Source: Marchantia polymorpha subsp. ruderalis (Eukaryota; Streptophyta; Marchantiopsida; Marchantiales; Marchantiaceae). Taken from it: a stretch of 64,000 nucleotides of DNA. The DNA is taken from contig AP031354.1 of the NCBI GenBank assembly GCA_037833965.1, forward strand, positions 30,606,001-30,670,000, in the 5' to 3' direction. Numbering within the stretch: the stretch's first letter is position 1; the number at the start of each line of letters is the position of its first letter. Shown one piece after another: positions 47,447 through 58,827 of the stretch. The notes under the pieces were generated by a model. It did no database searches, had not been told where the DNA came from, and was given only the letters and a program-made list of their open reading frames with translations. The translations under genes and the position numbers were made by a program.

Positions 47447-48442
47447 CAGATGCAGATCAGATCAGCAATCAAACAACCAGGACCGATCTTCCCTAATGCA
47501 GCTCTGAGATTCTTAGATTTCAAGACAAAATTGGATATAGCGCAAACACGTTCCAGAACTGCTAAACCCTAAACTGCTATACTGTACTTTGCATAGATTA
47601 TTGCGATTTCCTTACCCTCGAAGTGGAAGTGGCCGAACACGCAGGGGGCAGAGACATTGTATTTAACTTGCGTAATCGACGCCCGCCCGCTCTAGAAGCA
47701 CGATAGAGAGCATGCGATATATTTGATTCTCCTCCTCGTCAGTAGAGAAACGCTAATACAAGTGCACGAAAATCACATTCATCAGACGGAGCTTTGTGAT
47801 GTCGCTCAATTGAAATCCTCAATCCCTCCAGACCATCCCATATGTGCAAGCAGAAATTGCCTTCTCTGCTAGAGTCTTTCTTGTGTGGGTGAGTTTCTGA
47901 GTTTCCTCGGGAAGCCTTTTGGGCCAATGGTACGCGGTCCAGCTCACATAGACCAGTGAGCTTCAAAACCGTGCGTGGAATCGCGGAGTATCTTTTGACT
48001 TTTGAGTCATTCTCAGAAGGTTCTCGTTTGACTTTCCTATATTCAATAATTATGTACAAGAGTTAAACTTTTTAGCCTCGGGCAGCACACAGTCAAGGAT
48101 CTTTAAAGTGGACTTGAAGATTGCCTTATCTTGCTTTCTCCGAAGTTCTCCAGCCGAGTGAATTCTGTGTAAAGAAGAAAGTGAAGCGGCAGCAAAGCAC
48201 GCGGATTATGGTGCGGAAAGGTCAAAAGGTGAAAACTGCAATTGCAGGAACAGCCGACAGGCTCGTGCACAGGAACAGGTCGGCTGCCTGCTAAATCCTC
48301 AAGCACTGTACCGATAATAGTCCGAGGCAATTTGACTCGATCGTATCGTTTCGTTCTTGTCAAACCAAATCCTTGTGTAACTACACAAGGATTTGAATTC
48401 CTTCAACGAATGACCTTGAATTCATTCTCCATTTACTGACAG
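47447..48442. promoter_or_regulatory. Upstream region of HNL gene 3
   Basis: Near-identical to 32121-33116. Telo-box-like AAACCCTAA at 47564-47572; 106-aa minus-strand ORF at 48059-47739; shared fold-back at about 48366-48395. Confidence 0.45.
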
Positions 48443-50071
48443 ATATCTGTGTACTCATGTGCACATGACAATTCCATGTCGGCAACTGTTGTCTGGGGGG
48501 ATGAAGGACTTGCTCTGGTGTATGAGTCATGGTACAAAACACGACGCACTCGAACTTGGATGATTGCACCTGGGAATCTTGAAGCAGAAGGGCGTAAGCT
48601 TTTTGGTCGCTCATCAGAAGATGTCTACGGAGATCCTGGTTCACCCATGCTTCGCAGAACTTCTCTTGGAACGTACGTTCTTGCAGGTGTCAAAGACGCT
48701 GATGGCAAGAAGAGGCTGCTCCTGAATGGAAGTGGCGCGACCCCACATGGCAATATCCCTTTCTTGGATCTGCTGGAAATGTAAGAATAATATAAAATTT
48801 CATCATTGCTTAGGCCTTTGTCGCCTTCATGCTCATTCATGTAACAAGCCTGCTAGGAGAATTGTGAGTTCCTCCACCAGGGCTTTCTGATCTTTGCAGT
48901 CCAGTTATATCGGAGCCTCCGTTACGAACAGGGGACTTACCTTCGATACTTTTCTCACTTGTTTCAGTTGGTGGCTACTATCCTTACTATGTACGCTTTC
49001 CCCTCTGGTTCTAGTGTGGGCATCCAAGGCTTGACTGCAAGAAAGTAATAATTAAAACTCAGCGGTCCTATGATTTCTAAGTTCTCGTTGGTTTGGCAGC
49101 GAGTCAGGTGAAAAACAGCGAATCTGGGAAAGCTTGAAGGAGACTTATTTCGAGACAGTCGTAGCTTTGATGTCAGATCAGTTGGATGGAGATCTGGACC
49201 TGAACAAGTTACGTATTTTGGTCTCAAAGGAATCTCAAACCGAACCACCTCAGTATTATCTGCGATCCTGGCCTGAGCAAACTGTCTGTCAAATTACAGA
49301 CTTCTCTCATCCGTATCCTCAAATAGCTAATCTGAAGAAGGAGATTACACGATGCGAACGGAGCGATGGTGTGCAACTTACAGCAAATTTGTATTTACCT
49401 CCAGCGTATGACCCGGCTACTGATGGGCCACTGCCACTGCTAATGTGGGCATACCCAAGGGAATTCAAGAGCAAAGATAACGCTGGCCAGATGAGAGGAT
49501 CACCTTATAGTTTTGCAAGCATTGGATCTACTTCAGCATTGTTGTGGTTGGCTAGAAGGTAAGCAAGCCTAAGTGGTGAAGGCAGCAACAGAGGAAACTT
49601 TCTATGCTGTGGAATCCTTGGTTTTGTATTCTCATGTGCTTGAAATAATGTTTTCTGTTTGTTTCGGGTAGATTTGCTATTCCGGATGGTCCGACCATGC
49701 CCATCATTGGCGAAGGAGACGAGGAGGCCAATGACAGGTGAAATTCATCTTGTTTAGAGAATGGATGGCATAGTTTTACACGATTACCTGATTTTCAATA
49801 AGTAACGCAATTGGTTCTCGTGGAAACCATGTTTTCAAATCAACCATAGTGTATATTTAACTATCACAAGTCATAGTTCGTACATGTTCAGTAAGCTAGA
49901 TGGTGTTTAGGTAATTCATATTCTGCTCAGGTTATGCCACTCTTGATTCTGCAATGAACTGCAGCATACCCAGAGATGTATGTCATTCTCTTGCTGAAGG
50001 AATAATCTCAAGAATGATTTGGATATTGTGAAGTAAATATGGAGCCTTTGTGCTTGACTGCAGGTACGTGG
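48443..50071 (+). pseudogene. CGEP: Chloroplast glutamyl endopeptidase fragment, unit 3
   Basis: Proposed exons are 48443-48780, 49100-49558 and 49672-49737, with a possible stub at 50064-50071. All frames are open and splice sites kept. It is closer to the unit 1 copy (RKLFGRSSED, GPLPLLMWAY) than to unit 2. WESSKETY has become WESLKETY. It lacks the catalytic domain, like the others. Confidence 0.85.
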
Positions 50072-51397
50072 TCTATCGTAATTTACTCGCAATTGTTCGC
50101 TTAGTGACGCTGCATATCATTTACCTTCAGCCGGAGCCCCGATGTCACAAGGTATTTCAGTCCTCCAACCATGAAAGGAAGACAAATCGGCACTCGGATC
50201 TCGCTAATATCGGTTAGACGGCCACAGTGGAGGTGGTTCCTCATCTGAGTCAAAATTGATTGTGCTGATCTCAGAGTACTTGCGAAACCGACGCGATGAC
50301 ATCAGAGACGGAAGTAAGTACTTGCGTGCGTGCGTGCGCGCGCTATCATTCGAAAAGATTCACTTCGGCCCCGAGCCTGGTATGGTGGTATAGGATAACG
50401 GGCTGAGTGTATATGAGGAAGGGGCTGTCCAGAGCAAGAACGCAAGAACTTGTAAAGCAGACGCACCGAGTGAAGAGAAGAATGCACAGATTTTCCAATG
50501 CGAGCATTGGAAAATCTGCTGCAGATCAGAGTGCAGGACTCGATGCTGGAGAGGTAGGCAGGCAGGCAGGCAGACGTGCGCAGCATTTCTATTCTCACGT
50601 AATAGAAATTCCATGGCGGATTGTAGCCACCTCGTGCATGTAGGGCGTGGACCCTGAGCCTGAGCCTGAGCCGCGGCATTCTTCATGTCGCTTTCGATGG
50701 ACTGGCTGATTTGTTGGGCCCTCTGGTCATGAACAAACTGTAAGTTCACTCGTTGGACCCGAATCAGGGACAGTGATGATGAATAAATGCCGAGACGAGA
50801 CGGACTCGGGAGAGAACTGTATGAGCTCACCCAGCTGACCGGCTTCGGGACTTTCTGCCACAAGCGTGCTTCAGCTCTCTCCCTCTCTCTCTTCGTGACG
50901 CCGTCACATGGACATAAAGGCCATAAGAGTTTCCAGAGTTGGTGGCGTGTCTGGCACAAGTCATGCACTGAGGGAGGGAGGATGTTGTTCCAGTGATAGT
51001 CCAATCCAATTCATGGCCGGGTGTGTACAAGGGAAATGTATGCCTTTCCCAAATGTGTGCATGCGTGTGTCTACTACCAACTAAATATGGTACCAGTCGA
51101 GTACCAAAGTGCGATGCGATTGATTCCATCATCCCTTGAACTAAGGTGATGGCAATTCAGTCAGCCCATGCCTCGAGTCGAAGTGGAGGAACTGCAGGCA
51201 GCTCTTGATATGGCCCAGGATCTCCCACGAGTAAGAGCAATCATGTTTGATGAAGTGCAGATTTAGGGTCTTTGTCTGAAAACCAAATCCCGAGGATTTA
51301 CAGCTATCGTCATTTCTTTGCGAGTTTTTATAAGAGACGGAAGTGTTCTGGTCAGAACGCAGCAATGACATTATCTTGATCGCAGACATTGGTTCAG
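50072..51397. other. Unidentified stretch, unit 3
   Basis: Matches 34741-36077. Holds the fold-back at 50487-50518, the FVHDQRAQQISQSIESD frame on the minus strand (within 51004-50360), and purine-rich repeats near 50970. No gene recognised. Confidence 0.4.
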
Positions 51398-52717
51398 GTC
51401 CCGAATTTGATGCAGCTGCATGCACTGGTGGAACGGCTGAAGAACGTGGGGAAGTGCTTGAAGTGGGAGTAACTCAGTATGGAGATCTACATCTTCAAGT
51501 TTTGAATACTTTAGTGTCGATTGGTTCCGAGTTTCCAAATCTTCGCGTGCTCGGAGTTCGAGGTGAGATAGCGTGTTTCTTCAACTTCTTCTACATGCTT
51601 TTTGGTTGCTTCTGCCTCCAGCAGTTTTTGTACGTCAATTCACCTCGAGTTATTGTTGCAATACACATTGAGAGGCCTGCGAATTGCTGTTTCGTTCTTG
51701 TCCTCTTTATACTTTCTTCTGATATTCGGAACCACCTTATCGTACTCAAGAAGTAACTCCTTTACTTTACTCAGCTGAGGAATTCATTGTTCCATTTAGC
51801 CTTCCCATGGTGCATCGTGAAGGGTCCCTCTAGTAAGTGAAGGTCACTTTATGGACCCTTCACTTAATGGAAAAAGACGATTGTGGTGCATTCCAGAAGC
51901 CGGAGAAACGTCATTGAAAACTAAAAATAAAATTTCATCACGGGCTTCTGAACCTTCAGCAGAAAAGGTTTATCGTTTATTAAACCAACATCAGTACGAG
52001 AATAACGTCTTTGGAATACGTGGAGTATCACTCACGCACGACAGAATTTCCAAGCAAATGTTCTGACAAGCATTTTTGACTTTATTTTGCAGTTGATGGT
52101 AATTCCATAGACGCGACCTTGAACTCTTCAGGACGCCTTCGGGATGCCTTAGACAAGTCATTAGCTTCTGTGGTGGTATGTACCTTCTGGTGTGCGTCAG
52201 AGCTTACCACCTAAGAGATTTTTGCTAGTCATGAATGAAGTTTTTGCTTTTTCCAAATTTCCGAACTGTTGCGTATTTCTTGCTCCGAATTGCTGGATAA
52301 ACGAACTCATCTGTCTGTGATTTGTTCGTAAGAGATTCCTTAACTTGGCTTTTATGTACAACGCTTTTCAGAAAGTCGACGTTAAGCAGTTCGTCAAGAG
52401 TTTGCAGTGTCATCACACCAAGCCTGATGCATCTTTCTGTGGTAAGTCTCCAGTGTTATGTGGACCATGATTATGCTGACTCCTAGTAAATGAAGGGTGT
52501 GTATGAATCAAGAGCAACTTTCAGCCTTTTTCAAACTCGCGTTATTTTCTAGTTTTCCTCGACCCATGACCGTCGGCATATTGTTTGTGCAGGAATTGCT
52601 CCGAATGATGGCTGCTTGTTGATTATGCTCCAATATTTCATTCCTGGAACGAGGCAGACTGATAACTCTATCAGCCTGCATTACAGATTGCCCGTGCTTT
52701 TAGATGGTGCAAACTAG
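51398..52717 (+). pseudogene. HUS1: HUS1 fragment, unit 3 (best preserved copy)
   Basis: Four C-terminal exons of HUS1, a subunit of the RAD9-RAD1-HUS1 clamp. Exon 51398-51562 (VEVGVTQYGDLHLQV-type text, SEFPNLRVLGVR) has a 1-base deletion near 51447 that breaks the frame. Exon 52093-52175 reads DGNSIDATLNSSGRLRDAL. Exon 52372-52441 reads KVDVKQFVKSLQCHHTKPDA. Exon 52593-52717 reads GIAPNDGC, MLQYFIPGTRQTD, SLHYRLPVL and stops. Intron borders are canonical. The N-terminal half is absent, so it cannot make a full clamp subunit. This copy identifies the degraded ones in units 1 and 2. Confidence 0.85.
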
Positions 52718-53368
52718 CTCTTATATGTGGAGAATGCCCATAACAAATGATTTAGACAGGGCATGATACCAGTCAATCTTGATTGTGAATCGAATGTAAA
52801 TATCCGCCATAATACATTTTTTTGAACTGCTTTGTTTTGCTCGCTCAAAATGATGGTGTACCTGGTTTTTGTCTCATGGAATCCTTGTTAGCATGCTATT
52901 GTCGAGCTTTGTGTGTTATAATTTCACACCGGAGTGCGTTGATTTGACTCAGTGTCATGAGGACAACTTCGATTTGCATCTTCGACAAGATTGTACTCCC
53001 ATTATTTCTAACCGCAGGAAGATTTCATGGATGGAAGGACGCCTGCTAAATCGGAAGGACTTTCAAATTGTACGAACTGATTACCAAGTAGTAGCTGTAA
53101 GCTCTACGACATCAGTCTGTTAATCATCTCCAGTCCATGTATGTTCCTTACTGGACTTGTATCAGTATCTGCTCTTCGATTCTATGAGACACGACTTGTA
53201 CACTGTCATCAAACTTAGTGATGGTTAACAATCTACTAGAACACATGGATACTGACTTCTTTTGGTGTGTTGACTATATATACATTATGTAACACTTCTT
53301 TCACGTACTCACTTGAAGTGCACCGAAAAGTCCTGTTTTCTGGCCCTTATCCCGTCAATAGAAATCTC
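52718..53368. other. Spacer after HUS1 fragment, unit 3
   Basis: Matches 36558-37172 with an insertion of about 40 bases near 53000. No recognised gene. Confidence 0.4.
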
Positions 53369-53879
53369 TCATATTGCCCAGGTAACCTCTGCCGATTTGG
53401 CAGGTTTTTGGGGCAGGCTACCCGTGGACGTCCTAGGAGGTAGAGAACGATTGCTTGGATGATGGTGATGAGTAGCACGGGAGGCTGGTACATTTTTCCT
53501 AATTCTCGGTGTGTTCTTGGTATTCTCCAGTTCCTGAATTTTTTGTAGAATCTCCCACGACACGGTGGATCCTACATTTGGTGGTGGCTCAACATCCCTT
53601 CGGTTCCTGATGTCCATCTCGATTTCATTTCTGAAGTTTTGAAGCTGCCTTGCATGTCGAGGACTTATAAGATTAGTCTCCCGCAAATCGAAGAAGACCA
53701 TTTTGTGGTTGTTGATGTCCGCCTCAACCTCCTGTCTAGCAGAACGTGTACCAGATTCCGAGATTTTCCTCTTCTTGAGGGCATTCATCATAAGGCAACC
53801 CGTCTTAGACAGGTCATCGTAGATCATCTTTGCAAGCTCCCGCCTCATCACGGTACTATATTCAGCTTCTGGATCCTTC
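53369..53879 (-). CDS. Unidentified ORF of about 160 aa, unit 3
   Basis: Third copy of the unidentified ORF; same frame and ending (EVTWAI). GCRTIN is changed to GCLMMN and ENNLIS to ETNLIS. No family recognised. Confidence 0.4.
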
Positions 53880-56310
53880 CTGTAAGCACATCTTCTGTTA
53901 TTTCTACGTATCCTGCCAGGTTTTAGATCGAACCATGAAAAAAATTAGTCATAGTTGTAAACTTATTCATAACTAAAGTTATGAACAAGTTTTGAGCATT
54001 GGATGGGATTTGACTGAGACGATAGCAACCGTAAGGATTTCTTAGACATAACAGCCGGTTGAGTTTATGTCCACCGGGTTACATATCCTAAACAAGATGA
54101 ATACAGTCCCCGAAACCAAACTGAACTTGTTCATAACTACATCCCATCCATCCTCAAACATTCAACTTTCGCTGACTTTCCTGTGAGTGCAGTTGACACT
54201 CGCCTGGCCTTACAACTCCCTCATTTTATCTACAGGCCGCTGATTGATTGCTGGCCTATTGCCAAAACATCTGTCAGTCGATAAAAGATGTATCAAACAC
54301 CAAAGGTATCTCGTTGGTGCTGAGGTAGGACTCGGAAGGTCATCGATGTCATCAAGCTTTCTTTATCATTTATTTGACTTACCTCACAGGCCAACCTCCG
54401 GACCACACAATGATTTACATCCGGCCTCCGCCGCCTTGAGGTCGCTGGAATAGCCCGTCGTCCCCACGAGACCATGTGGCTCATTTCAACCTTTTTCTAC
54501 AGTGCTCGCAGAACCGACATGTTTTTAAACTAAGAAGACAAACCTGACAGTGAGAGAAACCCCCCAAACCTTAGCCACAAGTTCATGTGTGCCTGTCCGA
54601 GCTTTCTAAAAGCGTCTGGGAGCGACTTCTCCTGCGTGTCCCTTCTACCAGGCTGGACTAGCTCATACCGACATCAGTTGAGCCTCCCTGGCAAAATTCA
54701 CAGCCTTGGCGTATCAGGATGATTCAGTCGCAGGTCACCATCGTCAAATCTATTTTCAGCTATTTCTGTAAGTCAGATTTCTTGGAACTTGAGTTCTCCA
54801 TGTTTGCTAGGTTCCATCCAAATCTTGAACCACAAGATGCTCAATGAAATCTGAAATATGTTCTATGGCTGGATCTCAATGGTGGCAGCAGTCTTGGTGT
54901 TCTCTCTCTCTCTCTCTCTCTCTCTGTGACCTGAACGTAGAGTTGTTCGAGGTACACAACCTTTTTCCGGTCTGAGCACGGTGAACAGAGTCTGGCCAGT
55001 GGATAAAGAACAAATCGAGGCCATCGACCGTCATCCCGACACTAGTTGCCATAAGTTGACCCTCAGCTACAAACCTATTTCCAACACCAACCCTGAGTGG
55101 AAGGCCAGTACATTGCGTCTGTCGAAAGCGTTTAGCTTTTTGCTGCCTGGCAAGCTCGTCCTCGAATTCGCTGCATACTTCAAAATATTGCTTGCGTATC
55201 CCTGGACCCACATTTGTAGATCACGACCTGAATCAGCCCGTGAGGCCAGCTGGGTTATGGTCAATCTGCTTTCTTACCTGTCCGATGGTCCCAGCCGACG
55301 ACGTTCTGATTCATGATATTCTCAGAAAATTTGAACTGCGTACTTCGTCAGCCGTACCGCAACTCAATTCCACAGGTACTGGCACAGCCAGCGTTCTGTG
55401 CAGATGCTACATGTAGCACGTTACCTTTTCTCCTACGGCTACCGTCTGCAAATTCGAGTATGGTACTACGACATAGAGGCTGACGGTCAAAGACAGGTAT
55501 GACCTCGTTCGGAATGGAAAGCAGTTGTTTATTGTCATTTTCGTTGCAAATTGGTTCGCTTATATTTATGCAGATTCACCCATACACTCCAATCAATAAG
55601 GTTTAGGTCGAGCATGACCGAATGAATTTCTTGAAGTTGGCACTTTAAATCAGACAAGAAACTCGATGAAGGAATATAACAAACCAAGATCCACAAATTT
55701 TCGATGTTCCTAGGGCAAAGCTTACCTTCGTTATGTTCACAGAAAATGCGCTTTTGATAAACGGGGCTTGATGCAGCTTGCACTTTTGGCAGAAGTTGTG
55801 ATTTAGAGGTAGGTTTGTTTTGAAGATGGTATAGATTGTATTGTGAAGTTAAAACTGAACGCCCAACCTCGTCGTGTAAATAAGTCTTTCTCGACCAAGG
55901 GTTGTAGCTAAAGGGCGCGCAAATGGAATTCAAAACCTCGTGACTTGCTTAAGCACCCACAGAGATTGGTGGTACATACACCGTCCCTGCACAGTAGCGG
56001 AAACCTCAATCTGAATAGAGTGCAATCCTCCACTGTACCTCTGTCGCAACCACCCAACCTCTGCGCAAAGCCGTGTGATGGTCGAGTTCCAAAAGGCACG
56101 TATACAGCAAAAGTACAGCCATGTCTCAGAGCAGTTCTACGAAAAGCCCGACTAAGGCTCTCTCATGATCACGATCATGCTCTTTCGCGCACCTACCCTA
56201 GAACGGGAAGAAAAGGTCAAATGAGGAGGGACAGGGCGAGATGACCTCCATCTCGAAAATTCTCAAGACATTCTCTTAAGAAGCCTTAGCACAATGAGGG
56301 ACAGTTTCTC
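53880..56310. other. Unrecognised conserved spacer, unit 3
   Basis: Matches 9260-11684 and 37684-40170. The CT microsatellite is longest here (54901-54925). It keeps the ancestral form of the fold-back site (agtcatagttgtaaactta near 53948). Confidence 0.4.
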
Positions 56311-56900
56311 CAGTGGCCGACTTGGTGCACAAATTTCACGACACCGAGGAAGTTTTGATCCAGGGATTCACGCTCATGGTGGCCCAGGCCGGACGTGACG
56401 GTGGTGCTCGGACGATCGGTGCACCGAATTCTCGGGGGCTACTCGGGAATTCGGTGGTTCATCCTGCAGACGCTGCAGACATTCCTCGACAAGCGCATCG
56501 ACGGGCCGCCCCGAATCCAAAGCCGCGACCGAGACCGGCGACATCGTGACGGCGCACGACGCTCTGAAGCTCGTGGGGCGGCTGAAGCCGTTCGCTCTGC
56601 AACACAAGGATGGCCTGGCGGCCACGTGCTGGCGCTCGTCGCCGAGGTGGCGCTTTGCCTCGATTTGATTCGGTAACGACAGCGCGCTCATTGACGTGGC
56701 CCGAGACCGGGCCGTCCACGGTGGCAACTTCCAGGGGACGCCCATCAACGTGGCGATGGACAACCTGCGCCCATGTCTGGTCGCCCACGCTCGCGGCGAC
56801 GCGAGCAACGATCAGAGCTGCAGCATCTTCAGCCGGATCTCCGTGCTCCAGCAGCAAGTGCAGATCGAGCTCGAATTGCTGATTGCCAGAGCTCTATTGC
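56311..56900 (+). pseudogene. PAL: Phenylalanine ammonia-lyase fragment, unit 3
   Basis: Most complete of the three PAL pieces: GYSGIRWFILQTLQTF near 56435-56485, AHDALKLVGRLKPFALQHK near 56550-56608, and [20 protein letters not shown] followed by VAMDNLR near 56690-56770. The active-site portion between the last two islands is missing and frames shift. Like unit 2, it joins the spacer directly. Confidence 0.7.
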
Positions 56901-58827
56901 CCTTATTCGCAAGTGAGGCTATTCTATTGCTACTTATGGGTGCATAATTTTGAATACGGTTTGAAATCATTTTGATTCATACGTAGAAACTGCATCCCAA
57001 AAAAATGATTAGAAGCTGGAGACTGCGGTAATGCGGTTTATATGGAATTTAACAAATTGGGAGCCAAATACATCCACGGTTGGATGTTGCAATTTGATTC
57101 AGTCCATGTAATGAACCACATTGCACAAGGAAATCAAAGTCAAACATAGCAATTGTGACATCTCCAGAGTGAGCAAGGGTGTCAACGCTGTTGGAACAGG
57201 GTTTATGTCGGTTTGAAGTAGAAGCCATAGGAGACATGAAATCCATCGGTCGGCAATCGTTGTCAGTGCGAGGGAATCTACAACAGGATTGTACAAGGAG
57301 TAGAGCGCAGAGTGAAGGTGGGAGTTGATGCAGATGCCTTCCACTATTCGAATGTAAGACAGTCACGATGACGATAACAGCGCAAGAAGTGGGAAGGAGC
57401 GATCCTTGATTGGTTACGTTTTGGTCAAATTCTCTAGTGAAAATTGTCAAATCGAAGAACACTCTTCAAATCGTGACCGAGTTAGATAATTATGTGTAAA
57501 TAGACCACTTCACCTCATAAGAATACGAGCAAACTCTTCGTTATTTCAGGAAGCAGCGTGAAACAACTGCACTCCTGCGATCCTTTGTGTAACTTTGTCG
57601 TTCCAATGATGAATTGGTCTGGAAACTGGAGGCGAGGTGAGTAGAGACCCAGCATAAACTTACGACGGAGGGCTCACATGATTCGGAGCAATCTTCTTCG
57701 AACTTGCAGGAGCTAGAAGTAGATTTCCTAACTGAAGCTCTGGCGATTTGTTTCCGAGTGCAGAGTTCTGAATCTAAACTCAACCTACGGAAAAGACTGG
57801 GACTCTAAGAGTACACGGGAAGCTAAGAGAGTCAATTGGACACGAAAGCAGGAGAACACAAAATCCAAAGCCAAGTACACAAGCACACTCAGAGCAACCT
57901 CCAGACGAGTTAGATGCAGCTGAGAGATAAAGCAAAATACCCACGACGTTCATCTGGATGACATGACAGCGTCCAATTTAGCACCAAAGGCCAGATTACT
58001 GTGGTTCACCACTTTGAATCTTCACCAAGACTCAACTCCGACGCTTACGAATAGAGCGCTCTTTTCTCTGCCAACCTTCACTCCGCTGCTTTCATCACTC
58101 CTTTGCAGAACTGTACAATTGGGACCCCACTATAGATCGAAGAACGATAGCCATCCGAACACAGAAATCCCAAAACTTCCGCCCCACTAACAACTCTCAA
58201 TTGATCCCCGGGATAGGCCCATCTCGCGAATTCAAGTTCAGGTGCGGATCGAAGGCTCCAACATCCATGCCCAATGCAAAGTGATCCTCACGTAACCGGC
58301 ACTGCCCACTGCTGAAGAAACAGAGGCAAATCAACTCGATTGCTCCGGCCTAAGTCTAAAGGCCAAAACCGAACTCGAATTTTCCTCTACCAGTTCCTTG
58401 CACATTACAATCGAGCGATCCCTCACCTGCACTTCCAAACTACAACTAGATTACAATCTCACTAGAACCTTGATTACGTCCGCAAAACTTCGCCCGTCCT
58501 CCAAATCACCAAATTATGGTCAATTGCGACCAAGTGGAAAGATCGCACCACCACTCACTGACTACTTTCGAACATGAACAAAACTAAAACTTGAGTTCTT
58601 CTAGTGAAATTGACCTATTTTTCCACACTAGAAAACATGTGAATATTGATTGGTAACATAACCTTCACAACCACTCCAAAAAAGACTCCAGGTGAAGTTG
58701 TTCTACTCCAAACGCTACGCTCCGCTCGAATAACTCAAGGGCGAACATCTCTTCATATCATCCTTCTTCCTCGAATGCATACTTCGGTGCTCTTCGGAGC
58801 TCGAATAACTCAAGGGCGAACATCTCT
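56901..58827. other. Spacer downstream of HNL gene 4
   Basis: Matches 40757-42598. A 75-bp tandem duplication (about 58724-58873; gctcgaataactcaagggcg... twice) reaches into the end of gene 4. Minus-strand ORF 57462-57049 recurs; the other is shortened (57783-57541). No recognised gene. Confidence 0.45.

Noticed and set aside
50360..51004. 214-aa minus-strand ORF in unit 3
   Set aside because: It exists only because of local indels. Unit 2 lacks the equivalent continuous frame and most of it is non-protein-like; only the FVHDQRAQQ part recurs.
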